NCBI GenBank assembly: GCA_002633005.1
Contig: NMRA01000053.1
Span: 998,780 to 1,062,779, forward strand
DNA: 64,000 nucleotides
DNA from: Phoronis australis
Lineage: Eukaryota; Phoronida; Phoronidae
Direction of reading: 5' to 3'
Shown: positions 1 to 12,273 of the stretch, piece by piece
Layout of the letters: the number at the start of each line of letters is the position of its first letter
Position numbering within the stretch: position 1 is the stretch's first letter
The notes under the pieces: model-generated
What the model saw: the letters and a program-made list of their open reading frames with translations, nothing else
What the model was told of the DNA's origin: nothing
Database searches by the model: none
Program-made: the position numbers and the translations under genes

Positions 1-3000
1 GATTATTTTACATTTTATTCGTTCTCAAAGTCAAAAAATCATTCTTTGAAATGTATAGCGATAATTATCGATGCACGAGGACCGAAAAAGCATAAGATCA
101 AGGCTCCATATAAACAGATTTACATGATTTTAGGCAACTAGACAATAAAAGGTTATGAATGTGTGTTTGCAAATACGCCAAAATTCTAGATCAATTCGAC
201 AAGTCTTCGTGTTCGAATACGTCAAAATTTACGCCATATTGAAGTAAGAGAAAGTTTACCTCGTTTTCCCGATTTGCTTGCAATATTTGAGTGCTACTTG
301 AATAAACCCGGCACGAGGAATGTTATCAATCAAATTTTATGATCACGAATTTTCATCGATCAGGCTGTGGACTGTTACAGTCAAATACAGCCTGCCTCTC
401 TCTGAAATCCTAATCTTTTTGCGTCACTTGCCTGTGATTAATTTAAACGAGATGTGCGTTTCCGATCTGAGCCACATTCTCATCGTGGTATTATGGTTCA
501 CTCGTACGGCAACGGACGTATGTGAACACCCCAAACGAGAACCAATGATCACTGTTAAAACACCCGGATAATTTCTTACCCTCAATGCCATCCGGAATAA
601 AATTTAGTCGTGACAGCAAAGGAGTCTGGTCACGACGGTTTCAGGCTATCAGGTCTGAAAAATCGTACATGAAGGTCATTCCCAGTCAGTGTTAGTTTGC
701 CTTGTGATATATGCTGCTCGTTTAAAGCCTGTTGGGTGAATCTGACGGTTTTTGAGAGTCACGTGACTTGCTTTACTGAATGAAGGAAACCCCGTCAGTT
801 GGTCATTGTTGAAAAAAATCTGTTGGAAAGAACAATCGTATTTGTCTGTCAATACACAGTAGCGGTTGCACGATGAAATACAAGCATGACCAAGGTTGCA
901 GCATTTCACAGACCCGAGAGAAGCAACAAACGCATCTCCATATGAGCGTAGGCAAAACTCACAGGGGAGATTATGTCTACCGCGGACAAAATTTTACGTT
1001 AGTGTTGCTGTAGGACTACATGAGTCCACACAAAAGAACAAGCCAGTCACGTTGTACCTGTGTTAAGACCAACTTCAGGGTTCACATAATGCATTTGGAA
1101 TAGTTAGCACAGGCCCTGGCGTGGGAATTCAGACTTCAGAAAGAACGCTTGGCCCGTGGTTAATGCACTATTTCCTAGTGACAGGTATCATTTGCTCGAA
1201 AATTATGTAGCCTAAAGTTCCAGGAAGACATTTGCGTAAAGAAAAACAGCAACACACACGTGCGGGGCACGTGCCAAATACCGATGAAGTTCTATAGAAA
1301 TAGTACAACATATAGTAAAACCAGCTGTTACATCTCAAAATATAATATCAGAGTCTCCCAATATTTGGCTTTACAACGTACGCACTACTCTAAGTTCACT
1401 CCACAAACGGATTGGGGGGAGGTGGCTCCTACTGCGAAGCGAAAGAAGAAAAGACGTTTTCAATGCTTGGGGGTGATTTTTTCTTAGGGAATTGTGGTTG
1501 GGTCCCCTTGACGACGTCTTAGACCTGCCAGTGCATTCGCAAGAACACAGAATATTTCATTTATCTCTTCATAATGGAGAATACTCTTTGTTGAACAATA
1601 TTTCGTTTTTACATGGAATACCATAATACTGTAGCCGTTTTACAAATGAAATGTTTTCAATAGCCCACCTATTTTGAGGTCAGTCGTTCAGATCCAGCTC
1701 AATTTTAAACCAGGCAAAAGAGGCATTGTTTTACCGAAAGCATTCAGCAGAAATCAGAAATAGACCGACGCAGCATGCAATTTTCAAGAAGCAAGACCTT
1801 GCTATTTTACTGCGTCACTCGACGAATTATGATTATCCCAAAGTTGAATACGTGTATAAGTTTAGCGCATGATAGTAATCATGCATCTCGTATTTCTCAT
1901 TTTCACAAGAATCATCGCCTCTCCGGCGCACTGAAATTGTTTTAGACAGCGGTGAACGAATACACTCTGGTGACGAAGCCAATATGCAAATCGATGTAAG
2001 TTGAGTACGTTACAGCAAGATGTGGTATGTAATTACATGTACGGTTAATCACTTTTCGCGGAACGGGAGCAACACTTGCGCATATAACTCATCTTTGAAT
2101 GTGATGTTTTTCATTATCCCGAGTAGACAGAAAGAGGACATGCTCATTGCCGATGTTCTCAGCGCACCTCCACAATCCGATTTATCCCATAGCATTCCCA
2201 GTACTAGCATGTTCGGCAGCGTTGTTTCGAGTTTATTGATTGTTGGATAGTGGACACAGTTAATGAGGATGAACGTTCGCAGCAAAGGTATAATTTATTT
2301 CGATTTTAAAATATTCTTATTCGTCTTCGTCCATGAAGTCATTGTCACAGACACCATGCATGTGACAGTCTTCAACGTACACCCATCCTTTCACCGTCAC
2401 TCGAACCACCATCAATACCCTGACCATCACCACAACCATCACCACCGCCATCAACACTATCGCCATCGTCAACCTCATTATCTGCTCATCCAAGTCATCA
2501 TTGTTCTTAACGTTATCGTTTCTACTGACTGTCTTTACAATGCGTCGGATGTCCACAATTTGTACATAAATAGTTAAGTTTGTGTTCTGAACCTGAAAGA
2601 GTTCATTAAAACCCCATCGTCATGTTTAAATTAAGACGCACACGAAGATAATTTGACAACTCTGGAGTGCCGTCCTGAAATATAAATCAATAATCCTGAC
2701 ACAGAGGATTGACGTTTCTTACTATATTGCATTGTAACGATTAGGCGAGAAAGATTGTTTGTAGACATACCGTGTAAACAAAGTAACCCACCACAAGGTT
2801 TAATGTTGAAAATGTTTAGTTGGAGAGGCCGAATTTCGTTAAAGAAAAAACGTGGCCAATGCAAAGCAGCAACTGAATCTATTGTACTTTCAAACCGAGC
2901 GATCTTTTTGAAAGCGGTTTTGGTCAATTTGGCATATTTTGGTTGCCCCGCAATGTATTTTGAAACTTTTAGGCAATTACAAGGAAAACGATTTACGGTT

Positions 3001-6000
3001 ATGTAAGGAACCTCAGTAGAAAAATGTCCAAATTTGGCTAATTACGGAACTCGATATTTCAAAAATGGTAATCATATCAAACTTTCGCTAATATGATTTA
3101 TGCACCATTCTCCAAAACAGAATCAGGAATTGTTTTCAATATGGTCCGTTTTTTGAATGAGGGGCTATCAAAAATAGGACTTTTATAAAGAAACTTGAAA
3201 GTCGCATTTAACGAAAAACAAAAATATATTTTAGAAAATGTAACATTGTTTTTGAGACCTCATCTTCAACATTTATTATACATGTATAAAATAAAAATTG
3301 GTCATGACGTGTACTTTCCTTTTTTGCAAAATTTTACCACAACACATGGTCATCAGACCCAATTAATTACCAAATGATAATAGTAGGAAATAAAGTGTTA
3401 CAGGATTTTTACTTTAAGGAAGTATGAACTTTTACTGAATTAAAATCTATACTTTTGTTGACATTCAGGAAAATGCACGGACTTATCAATAAGGTAGTGT
3501 AACAAGTGTGACGCTGCAGCGTATTTTGCACCGGAACAATATGTCTGACCGGCTGAATCACTGTTCTATTCGATTCTTACATCGTATATCTGCTTCTGGC
3601 ATCATTGTTCGAGTCAAAGGCAAACAGATGTTATGTAGCAGTGCTGGTACTCAATTTATCCGATGATCTAGGTGCGTTGAGCACAGTTATCAGAACTGAA
3701 AACGAAGGAACATAGCGGCTGAGTACTCGGACAGGTTGACGTAATCAGAATTTACTCACTCAGTCACCATTTCCGATTTCAGGAACAGTTGTTTTTATTA
3801 GCACCATTTTGTAAAAATTGATTGAAAAGCTTCAAAACACCCTTTGTATAAATAAAGAGGCCTTAAAAAGGAGACATTTTCCTAAGTTTGCTTAATAATA
3901 ACGTGAAAAAGAAACTTGGTGACCCGGCACGCAGGAAATTTGTTCCAGTTTCGACCACGAGAGTGGCGCTGTGACATAGGGTGGTTCAGACTCCAGCGAC
4001 AAATGTTGTTAATCATGTCTTCTACTGGCTTTGGCAATAAACAGGAAGTATATTTCCAAAACTGGCATTTCTCTCTCATTTAAAATTCCCTCTGGTATCC
4101 AGTGTATAGAATGTCCCAACTAATGGGATAAATGATAAATATGGCACATTGGTCCCAGCAATGTTTAACAAAATACCCTGAAATTTGAAAAACAAAAAAA
4201 TGATTTTATTGGAAAATATGGTGTATTTGAATACGAGAAATTACAAGGTTTCTTTTGTAAGGACATACGTTGAACAAAATTCACAACTGATTACACTAAA
4301 GAGAAACGGCGATTTTCAAATTCTGAACAGCTGACTCTCACGTGCTATCCGCAGAATGGCCAAATCTCTTTCATCTAGTGCTTAGTGCGTGCAAATACAC
4401 GTAGAACACTTTCCCATTGCAGAAAGCCTAGAAGCAGATCGCATTTAATTGTCCTTCACCTTGGCGCATCAACTTTGTCGAAAACACATCGACATAAACC
4501 TGGTACTCTACGCAACTGGTTGCGCTTGGTGACAAAGTTCAATTCTTTTTTGCACCAAGAGCGAACTATAGAGGACTTCTGTAACTTCTACGCTCAGCAA
4601 AGCAAACTTTTGAAAACCATTTGTTCCCAGTAAAACCATACCTTCATATTAATATATAAGAAATTTTTGTTTACGTTTTTGACACCCTGTATTTACATTC
4701 ATCTGTGATGTAGTGAATTGGCAATTGGTGTTTAAAGGAGACTTAACGAAGTCTTTCCCCTGGTGACGAAGGTATGCAGTAACTCAATAAATAATTATGG
4801 GGATATTTTATTTGATTTGTCAGCCAAGATCAGCTCGCCAATTTCACCCGAGGTTTAGCTGATAATACTGCATGTATACTCGGAAAGCCACGTAACTACG
4901 CCAACGTAAGAAAAAATAGTCAAAATCGAGTGTCGAATTCTTTCCGAACTTCCAGATCGTTTATTTTTTAATTTGAAACTAAAAGAAAAATAATATGCCA
5001 TCAACAGAAATTCAAAATGTTTACGAAAAAACCGTAAAATTTCTAGGGAACAGTTTGACTTCGTCTTCTGTGGCAGAGAACGACTTTTGAATAATATAAG
5101 CGCTCTGTGCCACTTTAAATCGGCTACTAATCCGAGTCCCGTCTAAGAAGCGATTTTTTTATTTAGTCCACTTGCCGCTATGACATCGGTCTCTACCTGA
5201 CCCTAACTCAGATAAGAAGTGAATTTTGATAGTGAAAATATCTAATAATTCGTTATTCATTGAGACCATACTAGGGGCATAAAACAGCACGCGATAACAA
5301 GCCAACCAGTAGCCGGAGCTTCGTCTCAAGACAGTTGTTTCGAAGCATTGAAGTCACACCAAGTTTGACCACAGAAAAATTTGACACCAGTTTCATTGCA
5401 GTAAGAGGTCTCAATATCAAAATTCGGTTTTCGGGAAGTCGGGTTACATCTTCTTTAATCTTGTTGCCAACTCGAGACAAGGCGACTACGCGTGGTACGA
5501 ACGTAACACAACAGCTAGGCCTACACGAATCCGGTAGACACGAATCCTGTCGTTATTATAAGTACTCACAGACACTGGAACCTGGCAGAGTCGAAACAAT
5601 TACGCAACTGTACACAACATATTAACCTGTGCGATATTTTGAAAATGCACGGACAGACGAGTAATTGTAGCTACCAGTGGTCTGTTGCATGAAAAGTGAT
5701 GTCTAAGTCTTAAAAACAAACTAAGTCAGAAATTTGGTCTATGACTTACGCTCCACACAACTATTTCTGAAAAATTATTAAACCTCATTTGTGCAAAAGT
5801 CCAAAGTCTCTGATAATATACACGCAACTGCTGTTTAATGAGATAAGTTCTATATATAATGTCTATACGGTGATGCGCTCGGAATTACTCGGCTGAATCT
5901 TTTTCCGCAACTCCTAAGTGGGAGCGTAATACCAAGTTCCTGTATAAGTCTTAAGTCACTTCCATGAAACAGGTCCCAGGTGTTTTATTTGAAATGCAGA

Positions 6001-6736
6001 AGTGGCAAATTCGTGAATAAATTTTTCATCTCACACTGAGTTTTAAAATTGCACTCCTGTATACGAGTTATAAACGGGCGATTCTCAATGCCGTGTAAAG
6101 CAACAGTAACCCTGAATTCATTCCAAAACCATCTTCATGTAAATGGCTATCGATCGGTTATATCGGAGGTTATAGAACACTTGAACACAGGGGACGTTCT
6201 TGGGATTACCGAAAAACGCACACTGTGTGCTACATCACAAGAAAAGGTACTAATTCATAGTGCCTGAACACTCACCAATCGGCAAATTCCGTGTGGTAGA
6301 ATCTCGCTTTTATTGATTTTCAAATAGTTAAGAAATCTCGCCCTAAATGAAAACCCTTTCAAATCCTCACTTGGTCGATCGCGTTGTTACCACTAAGAAA
6401 TCATATGCCCGGCTTAAACATGCTTGGATTATAATTGCTATATCTTTCATTTATCTTAATAGATTAACTGTTTCTTGAAAATGTGTGCAGATATCTAATA
6501 GATATTAGATATGGACGAACGGAATAGGACGTGCACACCACTGACGCACGTTTCACATTTCTGGCACAGAGTTCTAGTTGTAACAAAATCCTTCCAGCAA
6601 AATTGCGTCTGTTCATTTTCCATTAACCACACTTTTTTAGTGATGGCTCCATGTTCTCGATACAAACCATGTTTTAATTCATGAGGTGCTTTTACTTGAA
6701 TAATAATTTAATCGCTGTACTCCAAACTAAATGTGA
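1..6736. other. Intergenic DNA, no gene recognised
   Basis: I read both strands and found only short open frames, with no recognisable domain, splice-bounded exon or RNA gene. If the receptor exon at 9572-8773 belongs to an intact gene, later exons should lie on the minus strand here or beyond position 1, but none stands out. A small palindrome (ATATCTAAT, 4-bp loop, ATTAGATAT) lies near 6490-6512. The CAT/CCA-rich tract inside this stretch is listed separately. Confidence 0.5.
2397..2520. repeat. Degenerate CAT/CCA trinucleotide tract
   Basis: The plus strand is a run of imperfect CAT, CAC and CCA triplets. It gives His-rich and Met/Val-rich spurious frames on the two strands. Similar degenerate tracts occur at 15361-15545 and 45565-45750. 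It looks like a decayed microsatellite rather than coding sequence. Confidence 0.6.
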
Positions 6737-8345
6737 CCAATGGTACGTTTCAGTCGAGTAAACTTACAAATGTGCACTCGAATCATGCCATATGATTGGT
6801 TAATTTCATTAGGCGCTACATTGAATTTCTCTTGGGTAACTACGAGTACTTTTTACCGGTTTAGATTACAATAGACACTTACTACAGCACAGCAAGATTA
6901 AAAACCGGACGATCGTCGCACAAATAAAAAAGTTCATGTTCAATCAACGTGTCGTCTATTCATTAGACATCATCAGGATCATATTTACAACAATTTATGA
7001 CAGCAAGTGCCAACATACAGCAACTGGAATTTAATGACAATCTTCTTTCAATTTTGGCACCTTCCGTTCTATTTTTGCGAACTCAAGACAAGTGCCTGTT
7101 ATTCAGCGTTCGAGTACTTACCTACAGACCAATAAGATCGAGTCTGAACGCGAATTCAGTGTCGAGTTTTTACCAAGTATCAAGTACAAACATCTCATAC
7201 GCGTATATCATAACACACTCGAGCAGAGAATAATAGACATCTATCTTGAATTCAGGCAAAAGCAGAACAGAAAATGTCAAAAATAATGTCAGGTTCGATG
7301 GTGTGTACAAGTATTACACACCGGGATCTGGGCCCGGTCTCCAATCTTTTTACTCGAAATCAAACTCGAAATTAGGTTTGGCTTTCTACTCTACTTTTGG
7401 GCGAACTCAAGATAAGTGTCTATTGTTCTATGCTCGAGTACACAATAACTTACGTAGACAATTTATTGCCCTTAGTTCACAGTTTGTAAACCCAATATCA
7501 AAGCAATAAGTTCGAGTTTGAAATCGAAATTTCGAGTTTTTACTCGAGTTTGTAGCACGAATATAATTAGGGTCTTCAAGGGCAAACTTGAACTAGAAAC
7601 TCTTATGCATAAACTATAATGTATTCGAGCACAGTCTGATAACCTATTATCTTAAGTTCGCACAAAAGGAGCAGAGAAATTACCAAAAATAGTTTCGAGT
7701 TCGTTTCGAGTACAAAGATTAGAGACCGGCCCTGGTCTCTTCGCACTATCACTGAGAATTGAAGATACACAACCGCAAAATAGGAAAAGAGCACGGAGCT
7801 TGAAAACTTAACAAACGAACAGGTACTTGGCAACCATTCCACTTGAAAAGGCGAGCGCAGATTTTCAGTCAAAATAAATTTCAGGGTTTGTCTAAAAATG
7901 TGATGTCAACGTCCTTACTACATGGCACATCAGCAAGATTGCAACAAGAATGGATTCCATTGTTTCTGTCAGTTTTTGAATAACATTCATGTATAAATAA
8001 AAGGGTCAAATTGCCGTATTTAAGTACGGGTCTGAATAATCAATCCGCCCTCGTGACCTGCCTGCCTTGTTCGCGTTACATCCTGACGCGAACATTCATT
8101 TTCACAAAACATTATCCTGTTACATAAAAGATTTAGCGCGTTAATGAGTCAAGCCTACACGCGTTAACGTGCAAAACCAGTACGCATCAACCATGACAGT
8201 TTTGGAATTCTATACCAGTTGCATGGTACGCTTCGAGTAAACATACAAATGTTTACTCAAATAATGCGTAATGATTGGTTAAGTTTCGAGTCGGAGTCGA
8301 GTTCGAGTTCGGAGATTAGATCTTGGACCCAGATATCAAGTAAGG
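6737..8345. repeat. CGAG-rich repeat cluster with internal duplications
   Basis: The motif family TCGAG/CTCGA (for example TTCGAGTTTTTACTCGAG near 7530) recurs many times. Two larger duplications are visible. The first pairs 6738-6805 with 8221-8290, which share GAGTAAAC-TACAAATG and ATGATTGGTTAA. The second pairs about 7068-7170 with 7393-7550, which share GCGAACTCAAGA-AAGTG and a following run of CGAGT motifs. No transposase frame is visible. It is probably a decayed non-autonomous element or nested copies. Confidence 0.45.
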
Positions 8346-8772
8346 TGAGAAAAGTTAAAAAGTCATACAATGAGCACAACTTGGGTACCACTACAAGATT
8401 TGCCAAGTGGAAAAATAATGATGACGAAACGATCTGAAATAAGAAGCTGGGGGTAGCAAATTTGCTTCAAACAAGTTATTTTATTAAAGACAGCAGTTGA
8501 AATGTTTACTAACACATTAAAAAGAACGGCTCAAGATATTTGACGTAAGACTTTCTGAAAAGCTCGTGAGTACAAATTCTGTACAAGTTTCCAGCGATTT
8601 TATCTCGTATCTCAACTTTTCTTAATAGATGTGCTCGTGAGATTGAGACTCAACCATAACACATCGATATATTATTTGAGACCAGGCGTCAAATGCGTTT
8701 ATAAACGCAATGCACTTTTCTAACAAATTAGTTGTCTCTTCAAATAATCAATGAGAACGCTAATATACTTAC

Positions 8773-9572
8773 TTGAATGCTAAAGAATCTTCGCTGGTGT
8801 GGTGCCCGTAAAAAGGAAGGGAATATGACGTCATCATTGTGTTACTTCCGTTAGGCATGCAGTCGAAGTACGGTGCAGTCCAAAACCCTGCAACTTTTTG
8901 TTGAGAGCCGCCGAGAAAATCCTTCCAACGGTTTTTTGGCAATTCCTTTGTAAAATTACGTCCGTGACGTAAAAACCAATTGTTTGCCACTGACGAATTC
9001 AAGGAGCACAAGTCTTTTAAATCCATCTCCTCTATTCGTCCTGAGCTAGTTCTATAAACATGGGGACAGAAATACGCACTACTCTTTCCATTATATATAT
9101 TAGAATCAAACGCGATTGTTACTCCAAATATATTCTTATCCGATGCTAACAGTGACTTAGCCTGAGCAAAATAAAGCCGGTCCCCATATGTTGCATTGTA
9201 ATACGCGTTGCTGCGGGAAAGCAACCTTGTGATTGTTCTTGACACCAATGCCGTGTTTTCTTGTATCTTGGTGTAACGACTGTAGGCGGCGACTGGTATC
9301 ACGTAATTGAATTCCGTGAGAATTGAGTAATGGGAACAGTTTTCGCGCACGTCCTGAGAGAATTCTACGTACTCAAAATAAGCTGTGGTATATCGTTTTT
9401 TCTGAATCAAAACTTGCATACTTAGAGGAGAATCCATGAACAGATTGACTCCAACCGGAAGTGTGTACATTTCCGGCTTAGCAGATTTAGTCTCTGCGTT
9501 CACTGCACATTCGGTCTTCACTATTTGCATAAAAAGAAGCACAATGGCGATTTCCGCCAAAACTACTTCCAT
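8773..9572 (-). CDS. First exon of a GPR158/179-like receptor (signal peptide plus extracellular Cache domain), partial
   Basis: Seen: an ATG at 9572 opens a 267-codon frame. Residues 1-22 form a hydrophobic signal peptide (VLLFMQIV core). The rest is extracellular in character, with five N-glycosylation sequons (NCS 78, NAT 126, NSS 192, NFT 206, NGS 241) and cysteines at 79, 169, 189 and 238. The frame's TAA overlaps a strong donor (GTAAGT, minus strand from 8772), so the exon most likely ends at 8773 and translation continues elsewhere. Known family: orphan class C receptors of the GPR158/GPR179 group carry a dCache-like ectodomain, and the stretches GVTIAFDSNIY (150-160), NNWFLRH (197-203), FWTAPYFDC (230-238) and SYSLPFYG (249-256) read like the second half of that domain. 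Inference: a cell-surface ligand-binding module. No EGF-like or seven-helix exon was found in the window, so the gene could be truncated or have very long introns. Confidence 0.6.
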
Positions 9573-9915
9573 GATGGTAGATAAACAACGTTTTTAACCA
9601 AGCACATCCTTTGTTAGTTTACATTTTCGAAAAGATTCGAGTCATTCGCGCCTTTGTCCACCACGTACTATCTGAAACAAAAGTAGAAGTCACTAGAAGC
9701 AGTAGTTATATGTAAATGTTCCGCTCCAAAAATCTCACACCAATCGGAAGAACAATGTCTTAATCAACTTCTTGACAGCAGCAACCAGGCAACCACTAAA
9801 CGTTAATAGCACTCAAACCAATTCATTGTTGCTTTGAATGATTTCTTGAAGACGATTCGAGGTCTTTGTTTTATTTATTGTATCTTCCTACGCGTTCACA
9901 AATTAAGCCACGAAT

Positions 9916-10260
9916 AACGCGTACAAACGCCGTTCAGTAACGACAACACATTTGATCAAATTACAGTCATAATATAAACCACTCCTAGGGAACGCCCCTT
10001 GCGTCAGCCTTGCGACTGCTCCATCGGTACGGTAGTCGAAACACTATCATATTCGTTGAACGCTAGTGAGCGTGAACCTGACACTTTGCACGCGAGCACT
10101 ACAAGTAAGATTACCTGCAGACGTCAAAACTGATCCATGGACTCGCGTCCAGCTGCGTCGTCACAAGGTGACGCTAAGTGCATTCTAGAGGGGTGACTAC
10201 TATTACGATTGTAAATCAGATCAAATGTGTTACCGTGACCAAACGGCTTTTGTACGCGTT
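9916..10260. repeat. 345-bp inverted-repeat (foldback/MITE-like) element
   Basis: The two ends are inverted copies of each other. AACGCGTACAAA at 9916 matches the complement of the end at 10260. The arms continue for about 90-100 bp with shared blocks such as ACACATTTGATC and a CTAG-bearing block near 9986 and 10190, reaching GCGTCA further in. No open frame spans the element. It lies about 340 bp upstream of the receptor exon, so it could overlap that gene's promoter. I could not define a target-site duplication. Confidence 0.65.
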
Positions 10261-11580
10261 TGCTCAAAGAGGTGACGAATCTTAAATGGTTCAGTCGTTT
10301 TCTTAATTATGTGGAAAACTTCATACGCAAAAGCAAATATGAATATGTTAGTAGGTTCCCAATACACATGAGAGGAATATTATTCAATGAAGTCAATCTA
10401 TTTCCTACTCTTTTGTGCAGGCAGGGTATTGTTTGATACCCAATTATACGTGAATGGAGTAAGATGTGAATTTGAAGAACGTAAGAGGCGTGACGGCATG
10501 AAAATGCCAAAATTTCAAGCACCTTTTCGAGCTCTTGTCGGAATCAAGGGTGGAATATTAGCGAGTCATACCTACCATGCCAAGTATTGTACGATGACAC
10601 TTGACTTACCTCAAAATCCAACTACTACCTGGAGGTTTGGTATTTGACCCATTATGTTGCACACTCAGCAGAATTAATGAGGAACACATTATTGCAACAT
10701 TAAAAAAACATTTTAGGTTGTAAAAGTCCCATTTCTTGTCCAAATTCCAAAATTCAAACACCTAATCACGTGTGCTTTTTCCAAACTATTCAAATATACC
10801 ATTTACAAACTTTCAAAACGAAAATTTAAAACACTATTGTCCCAGTGTGTTTATGGTGGGTCTCATTTCCTAGAGAACGATAACATCAGCAGGCTGAAGA
10901 GATTTAATTAACTACAACAGCATGGTGTCTTTCATCTTAACCGGCAGATTCTGAGGTACACAATACGGTCGAATTGCCCAATCTCGATCGCTTAGGTTGT
11001 CAACGTAGGATTCTTTTCATGCTAATAACGACCTTTCATCCCCTTGGGAACTCGAGGCTCGTAGGAAATTTTGCGCACAAAAGCATCCTTTTGTAGGGGG
11101 GCTAATCATGAAAGATTTACCCTTCTGAGCGACACGCCCCGTATACCGCTTCTATACGGAGTAACCCCTGGCTTTCAACGTACACTTCGGTCAAGTTTCA
11201 ATTGGGTTCACTTCGGTACTGATGTTGCCACATATTTGCATATTGCGTGTAGTAGCAACGGGTAGCCAAGGCTAATTTGCGTTTCGAATCGGACGTTTTC
11301 AGACATTGTATTTTTTCCTGACGGTCTGGATAAAGCTAATTCGATGCAATGGTCGCCAATTTCCGCTATACGTTTCACACTACATATAATAAGGTCTTTT
11401 ATACATATATCGATAATACACAACAACGTCTGGTGGAAACTGACGAAATACGCAGCGATCACTAAATATATGCACACGCCTTAAATGATTAATGTTTATC
11501 GGAATGTACTTTACATTGAAAGGCATTGTTTGGAAAGACAAAAAATGTGTTGGTCGTTCACACTTACAAAACCAGGGCCC
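10261..11580. other. Intergenic DNA, nothing recognised
   Basis: Only short frames on both strands, without domain-like residues, flanking splice sites or repeats that I can identify. Confidence 0.45.
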
Positions 11581-11866
11581 AGTTGCATAAAAGTTATACG
11601 CCGTATAGCAACAATGACGTAGCATTATCACGCATCACGTTGTTATTGTTGAACAATGCACCTGACGTCATACAACAATCAAACTTATCCAGCGGATAAC
11701 TTTTAAAGCTTTATGCAACTCAGCCCAGTTGCATAAAAGTTATACGCCGTATAGCAACAACGACGTCGCATAATCACGCGCCACGTTGTTATTGTTGAAC
11801 AATGCACCTGACGTCATGCAACAATTAAACTTATCCAGCGGATAACTTTTGAAGCTTTATGCAACT
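11581..11866. repeat. Two tandem copies of a 140-bp palindromic element
   Basis: Copy 1 spans 11581-11720 and copy 2 spans 11727-11866, separated by CAGCCC. Both begin AGTTGCATAAAAGTTAT and end with the inverse of AGTTGCATAAAG, and each folds back along most of its length. The copies differ at only a few positions, so the duplication is recent. Each contains a consensus TGACGTCA (11663-11670 and 11809-11816) and the inverted pair ATTGTTGAACAAT. No coding frame is present. It looks like a MITE that inserted next to, or duplicated with, itself. Confidence 0.8.
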
Positions 11867-12249
11867 CGTAACAGACAGCTATTACGAAAAGATCTACAAC
11901 ATGTACAACTTGCTTCAATTTAATACTGGTTCCAAGCTTCAGGAAATCACAGGGAGATTATCCTTTACAAAATGTGACCACTTCAGTTCAGATGCAGGCT
12001 CCCAATTCCAAACTAATGTTTATGCCTAGTAGATTTATGCGGGCCTTTTACCAAAATGAACACATCTCTTGATTTTTGGTTTGAGCAGTAGATGTACATG
12101 TAAGTTAAAAGAAGACGCAACTTTAAATTTAAACGAAATGCCATTCCTGGATTTGATGCCTACTCTTATCAAAATTTATTTTTCGCCATGTTTTGGTTAT
12201 TTGCTGAACCTAGCAAATAAATAAATACCTGAACTTTCTAATTGTGTGT

Positions 12250-12273
12250 GAATGAATGAATGAATGAATGAAT
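12250..12273. repeat. (GAAT)6 microsatellite
   Basis: Six exact GAAT units. Confidence 0.9.

Noticed and set aside
676-909. Cys-rich minus-strand frame that might be a later receptor exon
   Set aside because: It has several cysteines near KCCNLGHACISSCNRYC, but the spacing fits no domain I know and I saw no clear acceptor or donor.
2263-2577. His-rich 104-codon frame
   Set aside because: It is produced by the degenerate CAT/CAC triplet tract; there is no start context, splice site or domain.
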